A DNA stretch of 64,000 nt from Candidatus Bathyarchaeota archaeon (GTDB lineage: Archaea > Thermoproteota > Bathyarchaeia > Bathyarchaeales > Bathycorpusculaceae): the NCBI GenBank assembly GCA_012515445.1, contig JAAYYI010000040.1, forward strand, positions 1 through 64,000, given 5' to 3'. This document shows, in pieces, positions 1 to 10,833 of this stretch (position 1 is its first letter; every line of letters begins with the position of its first letter). The position numbers and the translations under genes are program-made. Under the pieces are notes generated by a model. It made no database searches and was not told the origin of the DNA. It was given only the letters and a program-made list of their open reading frames with translations.

Positions 1-361
1 AAAAGCGCTTGTTTAAGAAGAAGAAAAAATCGTCTTTTTCGGGGGAACCAAAGTTTTTTCTTTCACAGACAATTTTTAGATCAAACATCTTCTGCTTGAT
101 TGAATCAAACGTTTTAACCATTATTTTTAGATTTCTCAATAGTCTTGCCCTCATCAACTAAACCCCAGCAACCGACAAACTCCATCTATGCCCCTTGATT
201 TGCCTACCATCAAGCACATCACCAACCAGCCCAACACAACACAAAAAAATTCTGATACCCAAAAACAAAACAGCAAAGAACTGATGATCCCTACAGTAAA
301 AAACCATAAAAGAAAAATGAAAAATTAAAATTAAAAAAAATAAAAACTGTTTGATCTACTG

Positions 362-401
362 TTAAATAAGGGACGGGGAGGTATCGCTGAGGTAGGTCTA
401 G
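362..401 (-). repeat. CCTCAG/TTATATAA short repeat copy R1
   Basis: TTAAATAAGGGACGGGGAGGTATCGCTGAGGTAGGTC aligns to the reverse complement of R2. Confidence 0.6.
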
Positions 402-505
402 CCGTTTTTTCAAGCCTAAGTTGAACCTACTGTTGCTGCTTTAAATAGTGGGGTCTAGAAAAAAATCGCAAAAACAAAAAAGAAAGGGAAGAGACTTGTG
501 GTCTC

Positions 506-3091
506 TTATGGTTTCTTTGAGACGAGCAGTGCTATTACTGCACCGACAACAACTACTGCAATGATTACGCCGACGATTGCTGGGAGGAAGTACTGCTCTA
601 CTGTTGAGACTGGTGGTTGTGTTGGTGCTGTTGTTGCGTGGGCTGCTGTTACGCTGATTACGCTTTCTGCTTGTGAACCCCAGTAGCTGTTGCTGCCGTC
701 GAAGACTGCGTAGATGCGGTAGACGCCTGGAACTTCTGGTGTGTAGTTGATTGCGTATAGGCCGTTTGAGTCGCTTGTCGCTGTTCCGATGATTACATAG
801 TTTCCGTTGGGGTCAAGCGCCATCAGTGAAACAGTTACGCCTGAAACGTCTGCTGGACGTGGCTGTTGCTGATAGACGTATTCCATCCAAGCGGTCTGGC
901 TTGCTTCTGAAATTGCTGGGACACCGTCTGGGAATCTTGCTGCCTGCTGGTTCTGCTTTGTGCCAGCTGAGATATCCATGACTGTACCCTGAATGAGTAC
1001 GCTGCTGCCTTGCTCTATGACGTCGTTTTGGATGTTAACTGTGGTTTTGCTTGGGCCTTTGCCTAAATTGTAGATTTGTCCGTCGTATGCATTGAGGAAC
1101 GTCATGTATCCGTCTGCGATTGCGATTGGAGCGTTAGATGTGCCGAGTCCCGAAGCTGACCAGTCAAGGAGTGTCCAGAGTTCTTCGCCTGTTGTTGCGT
1201 TGAGTGCGCGTGCGCGGTAGCCAAGGTATAGTGGAGTGTTTGGTGAGTGCTCGCCGGACATTGTGTAGACGATGCCGTTGGCGAATCCTGCAATGTGGGT
1301 TGGGAAGTTGCCCCATGGTGTGTCTGAGCCTGTGTTGGTGCTGTTGCCTGCGCCGCCGTTGCCGTAAGTCCAAAGTAAGCTGCCGTCAGTCATTGAGTAT
1401 GCATAGACAATTCCACCGTAGCCTGCAACGTACAGGTTACCGTATGCTGGCAGACCCTCGCGTGCGCTGTAATACTGGAATTGTGGTGGCATAGATGGAC
1501 CGACTGGACCCCAGAGTTTTTCTCCAGTGTCTAAGCTGTATGCTAAGCGTTGGCCTGTTTCGAAGCGGGTCATAGTGAATGCACGTGTAACTGGGTCAAG
1601 TGGCTGCATGGAGAGCATTTCAGTTTCGTTGCCTTCTGGAGCTGCATAGTTCTTTAGCCAGAGTAGTTGTCCTTTTGAGTCTGCTTTGTCGTTAATTGCC
1701 CACATTGTCCAGGGGTTGCTATTTGGGTTTGGCTGAGAGACTAATCCGATACTGCTGCTGCGTCCAAGGATAACATCACCTGGGAGAACACCGACGATTG
1801 CCGGAGCTGTGCTGCCAGTTAGGTCTGCTGAGATTGTTACGTTAGTTGAGTAGCATGCTGGTTTGCTTGCATCGATGACTACACCTGAACCGACTGCGCC
1901 AGTGGTTTGAGTGGAGCCGCCGTTTGGCCAACCTGGTTCGTTGTTGATTGTTGATTGGCTTAGGATTGCTGCTGTGCTGTTCCAGACTAGCATGCGGCCT
2001 GTTTTTGCTGTAGCGTTGTAGCTTAGTACATAGCGTAGTATGTCGCCGTTGTTTGTGTATACCTCTGTGCCTGATGGTACGTTGGTGAGGTTCATGATCC
2101 ACTGCTTGTTTGCAGCGTTGTGACCGATCCAGGTATTGCCTGAGACCATCCAAAGGATGCCGCCGACTACACCATGCTGGTTTGCGGATTCGTACTCGAC
2201 GAGAGATGCTTTTGTTGGGAAGAATGTATTGCTTTCCCAGATTTCTTCGCCTGTAGCTAAGTCTACGCCAACCATGCGTCCGTTGCCGCCTGCTTCACCG
2301 TTTGGTTCACGGTAATACAAGACGCCCTGCATAACGATTGGGTTGCCGAATCTTGTGTTGTATGAGAAACCGCTGTAGTATGTTGGTGAAGTTAAAGAGT
2401 CTTGACCGTACTGTGTGATTAAGTCGCCAGTTAAGCCGCCGTATTCAAGTGGCTTTGTCCACACTATGTGTGCGCTTGTCGGTGAGATACCGCTTTTCTG
2501 CCAGAGGTCAGATGTTGCTGCACCTGATAGCCAGTTTGAGCTGATCCTTGACCACTGATGGTTTTGGCCAAAGATTGGTCGGGACCAGTACTCTGTTGGC
2601 AGCGGAATTGCCGGTAAGCCTGTTACTGGTGTCTCTTGTACTGTCAGGGTTGTTGATGCGCTGCTTGGTGTGTATGTGTCGTTTTGGTATGCGCCGCCAT
2701 AGTTGTAAACTTGGCCTGGGAAGTTGAAGTGCAGCTGGTAGGTGCCTACTTTGTCAGGTGTAAATTGATAATACTGTGAGGATGTTGTGTCTGTTATTGT
2801 GGGGAAAATCTTTTCTGTTCTTGTTCCGTCAGGTGCAATGATGGTTAAGTTGTAGTTTTGGTAGCGGATGTTGTTTGTGATGCCTGCGCCCTGTATAACT
2901 GTGTCTAGCCAGAAGACGATGTTTGTCTGTTGACCAACGCCGACTGGATTTGGAGCTGCGCTGATGTATGCAAAAGTGGTTATCTGCCATGCGGGTGTAT
3001 GTGCCTGTATGGGTATGATAGTTATTCCAATTGAAGCTGTTAGTAAAGCTACAAGTAGAATTACAGATAGTTTACTTTTTAGGATATGCAT
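506..3091 (-). CDS. PQQ-like beta-propeller repeat surface protein, N-terminal signal peptide and C-terminal TM anchor
   Basis: 861 aa ORF; N-terminal hydrophobic signal; WxxxT/GxxLW-type repeats (GEEIWES, GEKLWGP, GSLLWTYG, GEELWTL); C-terminal FLPAIVGVIIAVVVVGAVIALLV. Confidence 0.8.
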   Translation of the reverse strand: MHILKSKLSVILLVALLTASIGITIIPIQAHTPAWQITTFAYISAAPNPVGVGQQTNIVFWLDTVIQGAGITNNIRYQNYNLTIIAPDGTRTEKIFPTITDTTSSQYYQFTPDKVGTYQLHFNFPGQVYNYGGAYQNDTYTPSSASTTLTVQETPVTGLPAIPLPTEYWSRPIFGQNHQWSRISSNWLSGAATSDLWQKSGISPTSAHIVWTKPLEYGGLTGDLITQYGQDSLTSPTYYSGFSYNTRFGNPIVMQGVLYYREPNGEAGGNGRMVGVDLATGEEIWESNTFFPTKASLVEYESANQHGVVGGILWMVSGNTWIGHNAANKQWIMNLTNVPSGTEVYTNNGDILRYVLSYNATAKTGRMLVWNSTAAILSQSTINNEPGWPNGGSTQTTGAVGSGVVIDASKPACYSTNVTISADLTGSTAPAIVGVLPGDVILGRSSSIGLVSQPNPNSNPWTMWAINDKADSKGQLLWLKNYAAPEGNETEMLSMQPLDPVTRAFTMTRFETGQRLAYSLDTGEKLWGPVGPSMPPQFQYYSAREGLPAYGNLYVAGYGGIVYAYSMTDGSLLWTYGNGGAGNSTNTGSDTPWGNFPTHIAGFANGIVYTMSGEHSPNTPLYLGYRARALNATTGEELWTLLDWSASGLGTSNAPIAIADGYMTFLNAYDGQIYNLGKGPSKTTVNIQNDVIEQGSSVLIQGTVMDISAGTKQNQQAARFPDGVPAISEASQTAWMEYVYQQQPRPADVSGVTVSLMALDPNGNYVIIGTATSDSNGLYAINYTPEVPGVYRIYAVFDGSNSYWGSQAESVISVTAAHATTAPTQPPVSTVEQYFLPAIVGVIIAVVVVGAVIALLVSKKP

Positions 3092-3306
3092 TTTTTTTAC
3101 TTTCTCCTTAAAGGTAAGACTAACGAAAATGAACAGTCAATACTTAAAGCATATTCATATCAGCGTGTTGTGACAAGCGATCAAGCCCTTTAGCAGAAAT
3201 TATTCTTCACCGATACAAATTATACTTAAAGAAAGATAAATCGTTGAAAAATGCTTTTTCAGTCAACAAATGTTAAAAAACGCCTAAAAGGTAGAAAGAA
3301 AGGGGT

Positions 3307-3975
3307 TTACTCTCTGCTTGAGAGAACCAAAATGTAGTCTGCAGTGTCAGCACACATGTCTGCAGCTTGCTCAATAAACTCGATTAAGTCATCAAAGATG
3401 ACCATGGCGCCGCAGTTCATCTCAACACCATACTTGACAAATAAGCCCTTAGCTTTAAGGTACTCATCGTCAATGGAGTGCTCGATGTCTCCGACTTTCT
3501 TTGCTTCACGAATAGCCTCGTTGGGTGCAGAAGAGATCTTTTCTATGCTGCCTCTTAGCGTTTGGGCAGTCTCCACAAGTTTGCTTGTCATAAAAACTGT
3601 CTTGTCAAGGAGCTCTTTTGGGATCTGGGCGTCGTAGAGCATTTCGAGGCATCTAGCTGCGTCTTTAACGTGGTCTGCTAATGTGTCGAGGCGTTTAACG
3701 AGGTGTAGCAGGTCTTCTCGGTAGTCTGAGACTAGGGCTGCACCTTTGGATAACTCCATGAAGGTGTCTGTGCGAAGGGCATCTACTTCCTCTTCGGCTT
3801 TGTAGAGGTTTTCGACGTATTTCTTGGCGTCTTTGTAGTTTTTTTCTGAGAAGCATTTTGTTGCTTTCTGCAGCCAAGTTACTGTATCGAAAGCCTTGGT
3901 TATCTGTTCATGTGCAAGTTCTAAGCCTCTGGTTTTACGTCTCTGCTCGAACCAGTCGTAACTCTTTTTTTCCAA
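3307..3975 (-). CDS. DUF47/PhoU-like phosphate transport regulator
   Basis: 222 aa; all-helical sequence with PhoU-like E-x-x-A-D pattern and DDLIEFIEQAADMCADTADYI C-terminus. Confidence 0.75.
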   Translation of the reverse strand: MEKKSYDWFEQRRKTRGLELAHEQITKAFDTVTWLQKATKCFSEKNYKDAKKYVENLYKAEEEVDALRTDTFMELSKGAALVSDYREDLLHLVKRLDTLADHVKDAARCLEMLYDAQIPKELLDKTVFMTSKLVETAQTLRGSIEKISSAPNEAIREAKKVGDIEHSIDDEYLKAKGLFVKYGVEMNCGAMVIFDDLIEFIEQAADMCADTADYILVLSSRE

Positions 3976-4351
3976 CTACACCAACTCTGTATCTAATCAT
4001 TACTCTATCTTGTAGATATAACCCTTCTCTTGAGATCGCAGTCACGTATGGTTAGCTAATCGTGAATTGCTCTCATTTACGGGCTTTTTCATTTTATCTG
4101 ATGCAATCTATAGCAAAGAACCAATCCAAAAGATCAGTTCTAGCTTTGGCTTGCCGATTCATGTGCTTTTTCTGCAAGTTCTCCCTTCAACCTGTTACTT
4201 ATACGTGAGCAAAGTACCATGAGTCGCTGTTTTTAATACGTTTAAGCTCTTTACTTTTCTGCATAGCAGTGCACACACCTAATTTGACTTTTAGTGCCCT
4301 ATTTAGACTATCCAAATAAACTAGAGACCTCAATAAACTGAAGAGGCGAAT

Positions 4352-5272
4352 TTAGGCTTGCAGGACAGCCGTAGCTAAGGCGACTTTGTCATCAAAGGTT
4401 TTCATCACGGTATTAGTGACCTTTACCGCTAAACCAAGCTTCGCAATCCGCGTCTGTTCAGCCGCATCTCGGCTATCGATAACTATCGCATCCAAGAAGT
4501 CAGCGTAAAACTGTGCTACGCCAAAAGCTGAAACCTCAATGCCTAAACCGTTGAGCATCTTGTCAGCAGGACCCTTAATGGTTGCGCCAGCCACAATAGG
4601 GCTAACAGCCACTACACGTGCCTTTGTCCGCAGAAGCGCATCCCTTACTCCTGCAATTGAGAGAATTGTGCCGACGCTGACAACTGGGTTGCTTGGGCAA
4701 ACGATAACCAAGTCAGCATCAGAAAGTGCATCCAGAACTCCCGGCGCCGGCTTGGCTGTGGCTTGGCCGTCGAATTCTGCCGCTAAGAATTGGGGTTTGC
4801 ATTGGTGCTTGACGAAGTACTCTTCGAAGTGCATTGTGCCTTGTGGTGTTTTGATTTTTGTTTCAAAATGGTCGTTGCTCATGGGCAGGAGACATGTTTT
4901 TAGTCCAAGTTTAATGCGGATTTCGTCGGTGACTTCTGTGAGTGTGGCGCCTTGGCGGAGACGGTTGGTTCGGTAGATGTGTGTTGCGAGATCTCTGTCG
5001 CCGAGGTTAAACCATGTGTCTACACCTAGCGTTTTTAGAGTGGTGAGTGCATGAAAGGTGTCGTCTTTTATTCCCCAGCCTTTTGCTTCGTCAACTATTC
5101 CGGCGAGCGTGTAGGTTACGATGTCTATGTCTGGGCTGATATGTAAACCGAAGAGGTTGATGTCGTCGCCTGTATTGATGATTACCGTTAGGTCTTCAGG
5201 CTTTACTATTCTGGCGAGTCCCGTTAGGAATCTGGCTGCGCCCACTCCGCCTGCTAACGCTGTGATTTTCAA
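4352..5272 (-). CDS. cofD: 2-phospho-L-lactate transferase (F420 biosynthesis)
   Basis: 306 aa; ALAGGVGAARFLTGLARI...VIINTGDDINLFGLHISPDIDIVTYTLAG is characteristic of CofD. Confidence 0.92.
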   Translation of the reverse strand: MKITALAGGVGAARFLTGLARIVKPEDLTVIINTGDDINLFGLHISPDIDIVTYTLAGIVDEAKGWGIKDDTFHALTTLKTLGVDTWFNLGDRDLATHIYRTNRLRQGATLTEVTDEIRIKLGLKTCLLPMSNDHFETKIKTPQGTMHFEEYFVKHQCKPQFLAAEFDGQATAKPAPGVLDALSDADLVIVCPSNPVVSVGTILSIAGVRDALLRTKARVVAVSPIVAGATIKGPADKMLNGLGIEVSAFGVAQFYADFLDAIVIDSRDAAEQTRIAKLGLAVKVTNTVMKTFDDKVALATAVLQA

Positions 5273-5375
5273 GGTGCGTTCTCCAAACTGGGATTTCTTA
5301 AGAGCAGAGAATAAGCTAGTTGCCGGTGACTATTAAGTTGTTTAGAAATTGAAAAAGGAAAAGGATTGGTTAGTT

Positions 5376-6089
5376 TTATTCTGATGATTCTTCTGAAGCT
5401 TCAGATTCTTCTTCTGGTTCTTCTGCTTCAGTTTCTTCTTCAGCTTCTTCCTCTTCTTCGGGTTCTTCTGTGGGTGGCGGTACTGGTGCTTCTTTGGGTA
5501 GGTCTGTTGGGGCTGCGATGAGTTTGGATTTGCGTATGCCGACGTGTCTTAGTGGAGCGACGAGTTTGGCTTGGTTGTAGATGTCTGATGCGATTTTGCC
5601 TAGGACCATTTCCTGTACGAATTGGTCCATTGTTAGTGCTTTGGCTTTGTCGCGGATGATTTTCTCCATCATGTCGCGGATGATTGTTTCCTGTGAGGTC
5701 TTTATGCGTGATAGAGTTAGGGCTGAGACGGAGATGCGTAGTTTGAAGCCGTCTTTTGTGACGATGTTGAATAAGCCGTCTACTTTTGTTGTTCTTCTAC
5801 GAACCAGGCTTCTTAGGAAGTCACGTGAGTATTCGTGTCCTTTGAAGAGGGTTCTGGCTGTTTTGCCTTCGACGTTGTGGATCTGGAAGAACATTTTTAG
5901 GTAGTGATGTGAAAAGTCGCCTGTAATGTCGTATAATGTGGCTTCTACGACTCTTCCGATTAGCATTTGTTCCTCTTGAGCTGGAATGCTACCTAGCTCT
6001 ATGTTGCCGAAGAATGATGGCGCAACGACCATGTACCATGTCTTACTGCGCCATTTATCGCGAATATGCTTAGCTGATTTAGCGGACAA
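5376..6089 (-). CDS. rps3ae: 30S ribosomal protein eS1 (S3Ae) with acidic C-terminal tail
   Basis: 237 aa; DKWRSKTWYMVVAPSFFGNIELGSIPA, S3Ae family; tail rich in E. Confidence 0.9.
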   Translation of the reverse strand: MSAKSAKHIRDKWRSKTWYMVVAPSFFGNIELGSIPAQEEQMLIGRVVEATLYDITGDFSHHYLKMFFQIHNVEGKTARTLFKGHEYSRDFLRSLVRRRTTKVDGLFNIVTKDGFKLRISVSALTLSRIKTSQETIIRDMMEKIIRDKAKALTMDQFVQEMVLGKIASDIYNQAKLVAPLRHVGIRKSKLIAAPTDLPKEAPVPPPTEEPEEEEEAEEETEAEEPEEESEASEESSE

Positions 6090-6152
6090 AGGTTATTTCT
6101 CCGAACCGTCCCAAAACAATCTCAAAGGTATATTAAAACTTTTACCGTTTTA

Positions 6153-7442
6153 TTAGCGTTTTTTAGTTATTTTCTCTCTGTTGCCCATGTATTTTCTTAG
6201 CACTTCAGGGATAGTTATCGTTCCGTCTGCGTTCTGGTAGTTCTCTATTATGGCTACGATGGTGCGGCCTGTGGCGATGGCGGTGCTGTTTAGTGTGTGG
6301 ACTGGACCGATTGGCGGCGCACCCTCTTTAACTCTGTAGCGGACTCCTAGGCGGCGTGCTTGGTAGTCGGTGCAGTTGCTGCATGAAACGACTTCGCGGT
6401 AGTCTTCCTGCGCTGGCATCCAGGCTTCGATGTCGTATTTTTTGGCTGCTACAGTGCCGATGTCGCCTGTGCAGACGTTGACTACTCTGTATGCTAAGCC
6501 GAGTTTCTGGTAGATGGCTTCAGCGTTTGCCAGTAGCTCCTCGTGGAGTTTGGGGGAGTCTTCGGGTTTGCAGAAGATGAATTGCTCGATTTTGTTGAAT
6601 TGGTGTGTACGGAAGATGCCTCGTGTGTCTTTGCCGTGTGCGCCTGCCTCTTTGCGGAAGCATGTGCTGATTCCAGCCATTTTGATTGGCATGTCGTCTA
6701 GTTTTAGCACCTCATTCCAGTACATAGCGCCTAGTGGATGCTCTGATGTTGCGATCATGTAGAGGTCTTCGCCCTGGATCTTGTAAAGTACATCCTCAAA
6801 GTCGCCTAGTGAGGTTACTCCCTCGTATGCGTCTCGCTTCATCATGTAGGGCGGCACGATTGGCGTGTAGCCCCTGTTTTGGAGTTCCTCAAGCGCGAAG
6901 TGCATGAGTGCCATGTCGAGCATGGCTACGTCGTTTTTGAGGTAGAAGAATCGTGCGCCTGCGATTTTGCCTGCGCGTTCCATGTCGATCTGGTCAAGTG
7001 GGATGGCGAGGTCTATGTGGTTTTTTGGTGTGAAAGTAAACTGTGGGATTGTGCCCCATTTCTTGACTGTGACGTTTTCGCTGGAGTCTTTGCCGACTGG
7101 CACGCTGTCTTCCAGCAGGTTAGGTAATGTTAGTAGGTAGTTTTTGATTTGGGCTTCCTGCTCAACCACCTGCTTCTCTGCCGCTGTGATTTTCTGGTCG
7201 ACTTCCGCTGCCTTGGCAAATTGGGCGTCTGCGTTCTGGCAGGCCTTTTTGAGCTTCGCGATTTCCATGGTGACCTGTTTGCGGTCGTGGCGTAGGTCGT
7301 TTAGTTTGGTGTTGTTTGCTCGCCATTCCTTGTCGAGTGTGATTAGATCGTCGAGCATTTTTAGGCAGTCAGGATTATTACGTTTAGCAAGGTTGGTTTT
7401 GACGAGTTCAGGATTTTCGCGGATAAGCTTGATATCTAACAT
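6153..7442 (-). CDS. serS: seryl-tRNA synthetase
   Basis: 429 aa; MLDIKLIRENPELVKTNLAKR; class II motifs TCFRKEAGAHGKDTRGIFRTHQFNKIEQF. Confidence 0.95.
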   Translation of the reverse strand: MLDIKLIRENPELVKTNLAKRNNPDCLKMLDDLITLDKEWRANNTKLNDLRHDRKQVTMEIAKLKKACQNADAQFAKAAEVDQKITAAEKQVVEQEAQIKNYLLTLPNLLEDSVPVGKDSSENVTVKKWGTIPQFTFTPKNHIDLAIPLDQIDMERAGKIAGARFFYLKNDVAMLDMALMHFALEELQNRGYTPIVPPYMMKRDAYEGVTSLGDFEDVLYKIQGEDLYMIATSEHPLGAMYWNEVLKLDDMPIKMAGISTCFRKEAGAHGKDTRGIFRTHQFNKIEQFIFCKPEDSPKLHEELLANAEAIYQKLGLAYRVVNVCTGDIGTVAAKKYDIEAWMPAQEDYREVVSCSNCTDYQARRLGVRYRVKEGAPPIGPVHTLNSTAIATGRTIVAIIENYQNADGTITIPEVLRKYMGNREKITKKR

Positions 7443-7544
7443 TATGGGTCACAGGACTGATTTCTATCTAAGAAGATGTGCTATTTAACTATACTAGCAG
7501 AGAACAGGGCTGAATGGGTAAAGTTTACCCTTACTATATTTGGG

Positions 7545-7775
7545 TTTTAAATTTTAAATTAGAAGAAAGAATGCCGCCCTGCTACTTCATCTTCTATAAC
7601 TAGTTGCAGAAACAGCTGATTTTGGTTCTGCAGTTGGTTTGGGTTGCAGGCTGGTTGTGGCGACAGTACAACCAACACAGCTAGCAAAAGCGTCTTCTAC
7701 AAGCACCTCACAAACCAACCAAGCCACGAGGATAGCTGCGATTTCCGACTAGACCCCCTTATATAAAGCAGTGAA
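7545..7775 (+). repeat. dispersed intergenic repeat copy L1
   Basis: Shares 21-bp exact core CCGCCCTGCTACTTCATCTTC and flanks with 44986-45120; ends in ACCCCCTTATATAAAGC box. Confidence 0.75.
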
Positions 7776-7793
7776 AAACAGGTTCAACTATGC

Positions 7794-8417
7794 TTAGATA
7801 TATTTTTGGGCTACCTCTATCAAGCCAGACACAGTCCTGTAGAGAGCCTCTGCGACTTGCTCTTTATCTTTGTCGCCATCTACCCGCACGAGTTCACCTT
7901 TCGCTACATACTTCATGTAGACCTCGCGCACCTTCTTTTGTATCTCCAAAGTCTCCATCACCGACTTCTTACGCTGCAATCTCTCAATCACCTTCTCTGG
8001 CGGTACGTCGATGAAGATGCATATGTCAGGTTGCAGGGAGCGGGCGTTGATGTTCTTTATCCATTCCAAGCTTAAACCAGAGTTGCCCTGATAGGCGAGT
8101 GAGGAGTAGATGTAGCGGTCGCAGATGACCAGTTTGCCCTCGTCGAGTGCGGGTTTGACTTCGCTGTACATATGCTCGATGCGGTCAGCGGCGAACATGA
8201 GCGCTTCGGCTTCGGTTGGTAGCCGAGTGTTTTCGTAGAGGCAGGATTCGCGGATGAATTTGCCGATTTTGCCGTGGCTTGGCTCAGCTGTTAGTAGGAT
8301 GTTATGGTTTTTCTTTAGTTTCTCTGCTAAAAGCGCGGCTTGGGTGGTTTTACCGCTCCCATCCAAGCCTTCGATGACTATGAATATGCCTTTTTTAGCC
8401 ATACACGTCACTACCAA
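7794..8417 (-). CDS. tmk: thymidylate kinase
   Basis: 207 aa; IVIEGLDGSGKTTQAALLAEKL P-loop; DRYIYSSLAYQG. Confidence 0.93.
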   Translation of the reverse strand: MVVTCMAKKGIFIVIEGLDGSGKTTQAALLAEKLKKNHNILLTAEPSHGKIGKFIRESCLYENTRLPTEAEALMFAADRIEHMYSEVKPALDEGKLVICDRYIYSSLAYQGNSGLSLEWIKNINARSLQPDICIFIDVPPEKVIERLQRKKSVMETLEIQKKVREVYMKYVAKGELVRVDGDKDKEQVAEALYRTVSGLIEVAQKYI

Positions 8418-8474
8418 TCTGTTCAGCGTTACACATTATAGGGAGATACATAAATAATAAACCATCCAATCGAA

Positions 8475-9764
8475 GTGACTTGCTTGCCTAAAGCTTACTG
8501 GGGAGAAATCAAGGATCCCGTACATGGCTACGTGTACATTACTGAAGACGAAAAGGGCATAATCGACACTTACCCCATGCAACGCCTGCGCAGGCTACGC
8601 CAACTGGCGGGATCAGAATACGTTTACCCCGGCGCAAACCACACCCGCTTTGAACACAGCCTCGGCGTCATGTACCTCTCCGGGCAGGTTCTGATTAACC
8701 CAAAAATATCCACAGTCGCATGCAGCGACGAAGTGGACATGTGCCGCATATCCGCCCTCCTACATGACTGTGGCCACGGTCCATTCTCCCACGTTTTTGA
8801 GCACCTCCTGCAGAAAGAACTACACAAAACGCACGAGGACATGACCAGTTGGTTAGTGGAGAAAAGCGAAGTAGCGGATAAACTCTCAAAAATGGGCTAC
8901 AACCCCAAAGAAATCGCCGCGTTAGCCGTAGGAAAACTGCACCGAAAAAACCGCGCCTTCCTCGACCAGATCATCAGTAGTGCTGTAGATGTAGACAAAA
9001 TGGACTTCATAGTCCGCGATACATACCACACGGGCGCCGAGTATGGATTCATCGACGTTTACCGCCTCATACACGCACTTGACCTCTTAGGCGAGAACTT
9101 GGCCGTTGAATTGGGCGCACTATCCGCCCTTGAAGCCTTCGTCATAGCACGTATTGAATCGTTCAAAAGCATCTACTTCCACCGAGTCGGCAGAGCAGCG
9201 CAGATCATGCTATCATTAGCCATGGAGAAAGCCAACGAGGAACTCGGCTTAACCTCATTCAAAACACCCGAAGAGTACCTCGCCATAGACGACTACACGA
9301 TTTGGGGTGCACTCAAGAAATGCAGAGCCTCCAACGAGATCATTAGCAACCTCGAAAACCGCCGCATGCTCAAATGCGCCTACGAACGCACCTTCTACGA
9401 GAAAGACGACATGATATCGAAGCTGTTTGGGCAAGAATCCTACCGTCTTAAGGTGTGTGAAGAGATCGCTCGGGAGGCAGGCGTAGCTCTGGATGCCGTC
9501 ATGATTGACGTGCCCACCGTGCCCTCTGTGCCTTATCATCAGGGTGTATTGATGGGTTCCACGGAGCTTCCAGTGTTCACACGAAGCCCCGCAGGGGAAA
9601 AGAAGATGCAGCGCCTAAGCGAAAGCTCCAAAATATTTGAAACACTCAAGGGCTTCATGAACATCCTAAGAGTATACACCGACGCTGCTAACCGCGCCAA
9701 AGTGGAGAAGGCAACCTCTGAAGTGCTTGGCAAGATTCCTTCAACTGCAAAAATCTCTTTCTAG
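8475..9764 (+). CDS. HD-domain phosphohydrolase (dGTPase-like)
   Basis: 429 aa, GTG start; HTRFEHSLGVMYLS, ALLHDCGHGPFSHVFEH HD motifs. Confidence 0.88.
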   Translation: MTCLPKAYWGEIKDPVHGYVYITEDEKGIIDTYPMQRLRRLRQLAGSEYVYPGANHTRFEHSLGVMYLSGQVLINPKISTVACSDEVDMCRISALLHDCGHGPFSHVFEHLLQKELHKTHEDMTSWLVEKSEVADKLSKMGYNPKEIAALAVGKLHRKNRAFLDQIISSAVDVDKMDFIVRDTYHTGAEYGFIDVYRLIHALDLLGENLAVELGALSALEAFVIARIESFKSIYFHRVGRAAQIMLSLAMEKANEELGLTSFKTPEEYLAIDDYTIWGALKKCRASNEIISNLENRRMLKCAYERTFYEKDDMISKLFGQESYRLKVCEEIAREAGVALDAVMIDVPTVPSVPYHQGVLMGSTELPVFTRSPAGEKKMQRLSESSKIFETLKGFMNILRVYTDAANRAKVEKATSEVLGKIPSTAKISF

Positions 9765-9846
9765 CATCAGATATGTTGTTTCTTAAATACTAGTCATTGC
9801 TCAGTAGAATAAGAACGCAAGAAGAGTGCGTGGGAAGGGAAACATA

Positions 9847-10407
9847 ATGTCCAATCCAGCTAATGCAGACGACAAGAAAATCCTCAGTGTCAGAATCAAA
9901 CGTAAGCCAGAACCTCAACCACCCCAGCAGCCGCCGGTGAAATCAACGCTTTACTCAAGAGAGGAAATCCGCCGGTTCGTCAGCGAATTTGTCTCATCAT
10001 GGATACGCGGCGACATAGTCATCCGTTTCCCAACAGCCGCTGAACTCGCAAAGAAAACCCCGCTAAACATCGCGTTCCCAAATGACCCATCAGTCACGGC
10101 GGAGCTAAAAATCAAAGAACACTACGTTGACACGCTCTCCATCGTCGCAGGCATAAAAGCTGTCCCCACCGACGAGCAAGAGAAGGCAATAGATGAAGTC
10201 TTCAAGATGATGCTAATGTTCCGCAGCTCAAACCGCATTGAGGGGAGAATCATGTCAAGCGACCTCGACAAGCGAATTGCTAAACTTGAGGAAACCGTCA
10301 AGAATCAGGCTAAACTTGTTGACCAGATTACGGGGTACCTGTTTACACCGAAAAAGGGCAAAGCAGCTAAACCCGCTACTGCCAACCCCGCCCAACGTAG
10401 CCTCTAG
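9847..10407 (+). CDS. conserved archaeal hypothetical protein with C-terminal coiled coil
   Basis: Open frame 9826-10407; likely ATG at 9847 (MSNPANADDKK). Confidence 0.6.
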   Translation: MSNPANADDKKILSVRIKRKPEPQPPQQPPVKSTLYSREEIRRFVSEFVSSWIRGDIVIRFPTAAELAKKTPLNIAFPNDPSVTAELKIKEHYVDTLSIVAGIKAVPTDEQEKAIDEVFKMMLMFRSSNRIEGRIMSSDLDKRIAKLEETVKNQAKLVDQITGYLFTPKKGKAAKPATANPAQRSL

Positions 10408-10549
10408 GCGGACACTACTACAAATGGTTATGCCAAAAAAGCCCATCTGGAATAAGCTAGAAGAGGCTTAGAGGCTGAATCTGGGCTTCTGGAAGAGGAA
10501 GGTTTATTCAGAAGAGTTTGTATTTTGCTTGTGCTTCGGACTATTGCAT

Positions 10550-10624
10550 GCTCCGGTAGTATAGTCCGGTCAAGTATACCGGCCTTTCGAGTCGGTGACC
10601 CGGGTCCGAATCCCGGCCGGAGCA
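10550..10624 (+). tRNA. tRNA-Glu (anticodon TTC)
   Basis: GCTCCGG...CCGGAGC-A acceptor pairing, anticodon arm CCGGC-CTTTCGA-GTCGG, T arm with GGTCCGAATCC; 3' CCA not encoded. Confidence 0.95.
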
Positions 10625-10641
10625 CTATTCTCACTTACGTC

Positions 10642-10833
10642 TTATCCATGTGCTTCGTTCGATCTTTTATGCTCTGAATTTTTATGTCTATCAAGCTGGC
10701 TATGGGTATGGAAGGTTTTACCGCATATTTCACAAACAAGATCAGTTTTCGGTTTAACATCAAGCGGCTCCTCCGCAACAGGAGGCGCCCTTGGTAAACT
10801 TGATTTACAGGGGAAAAAAGGGGTTATATTCAT
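10642..10833 (-). CDS. small single C2H2 zinc-finger protein
   Basis: 63 aa; CEICGKTFHTHSQLDRHKNSEH matches C-x2-C-x12-H-x4-H with conserved F and L. Confidence 0.55.
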   Translation of the reverse strand: MNITPFFPCKSSLPRAPPVAEEPLDVKPKTDLVCEICGKTFHTHSQLDRHKNSEHKRSNEAHG

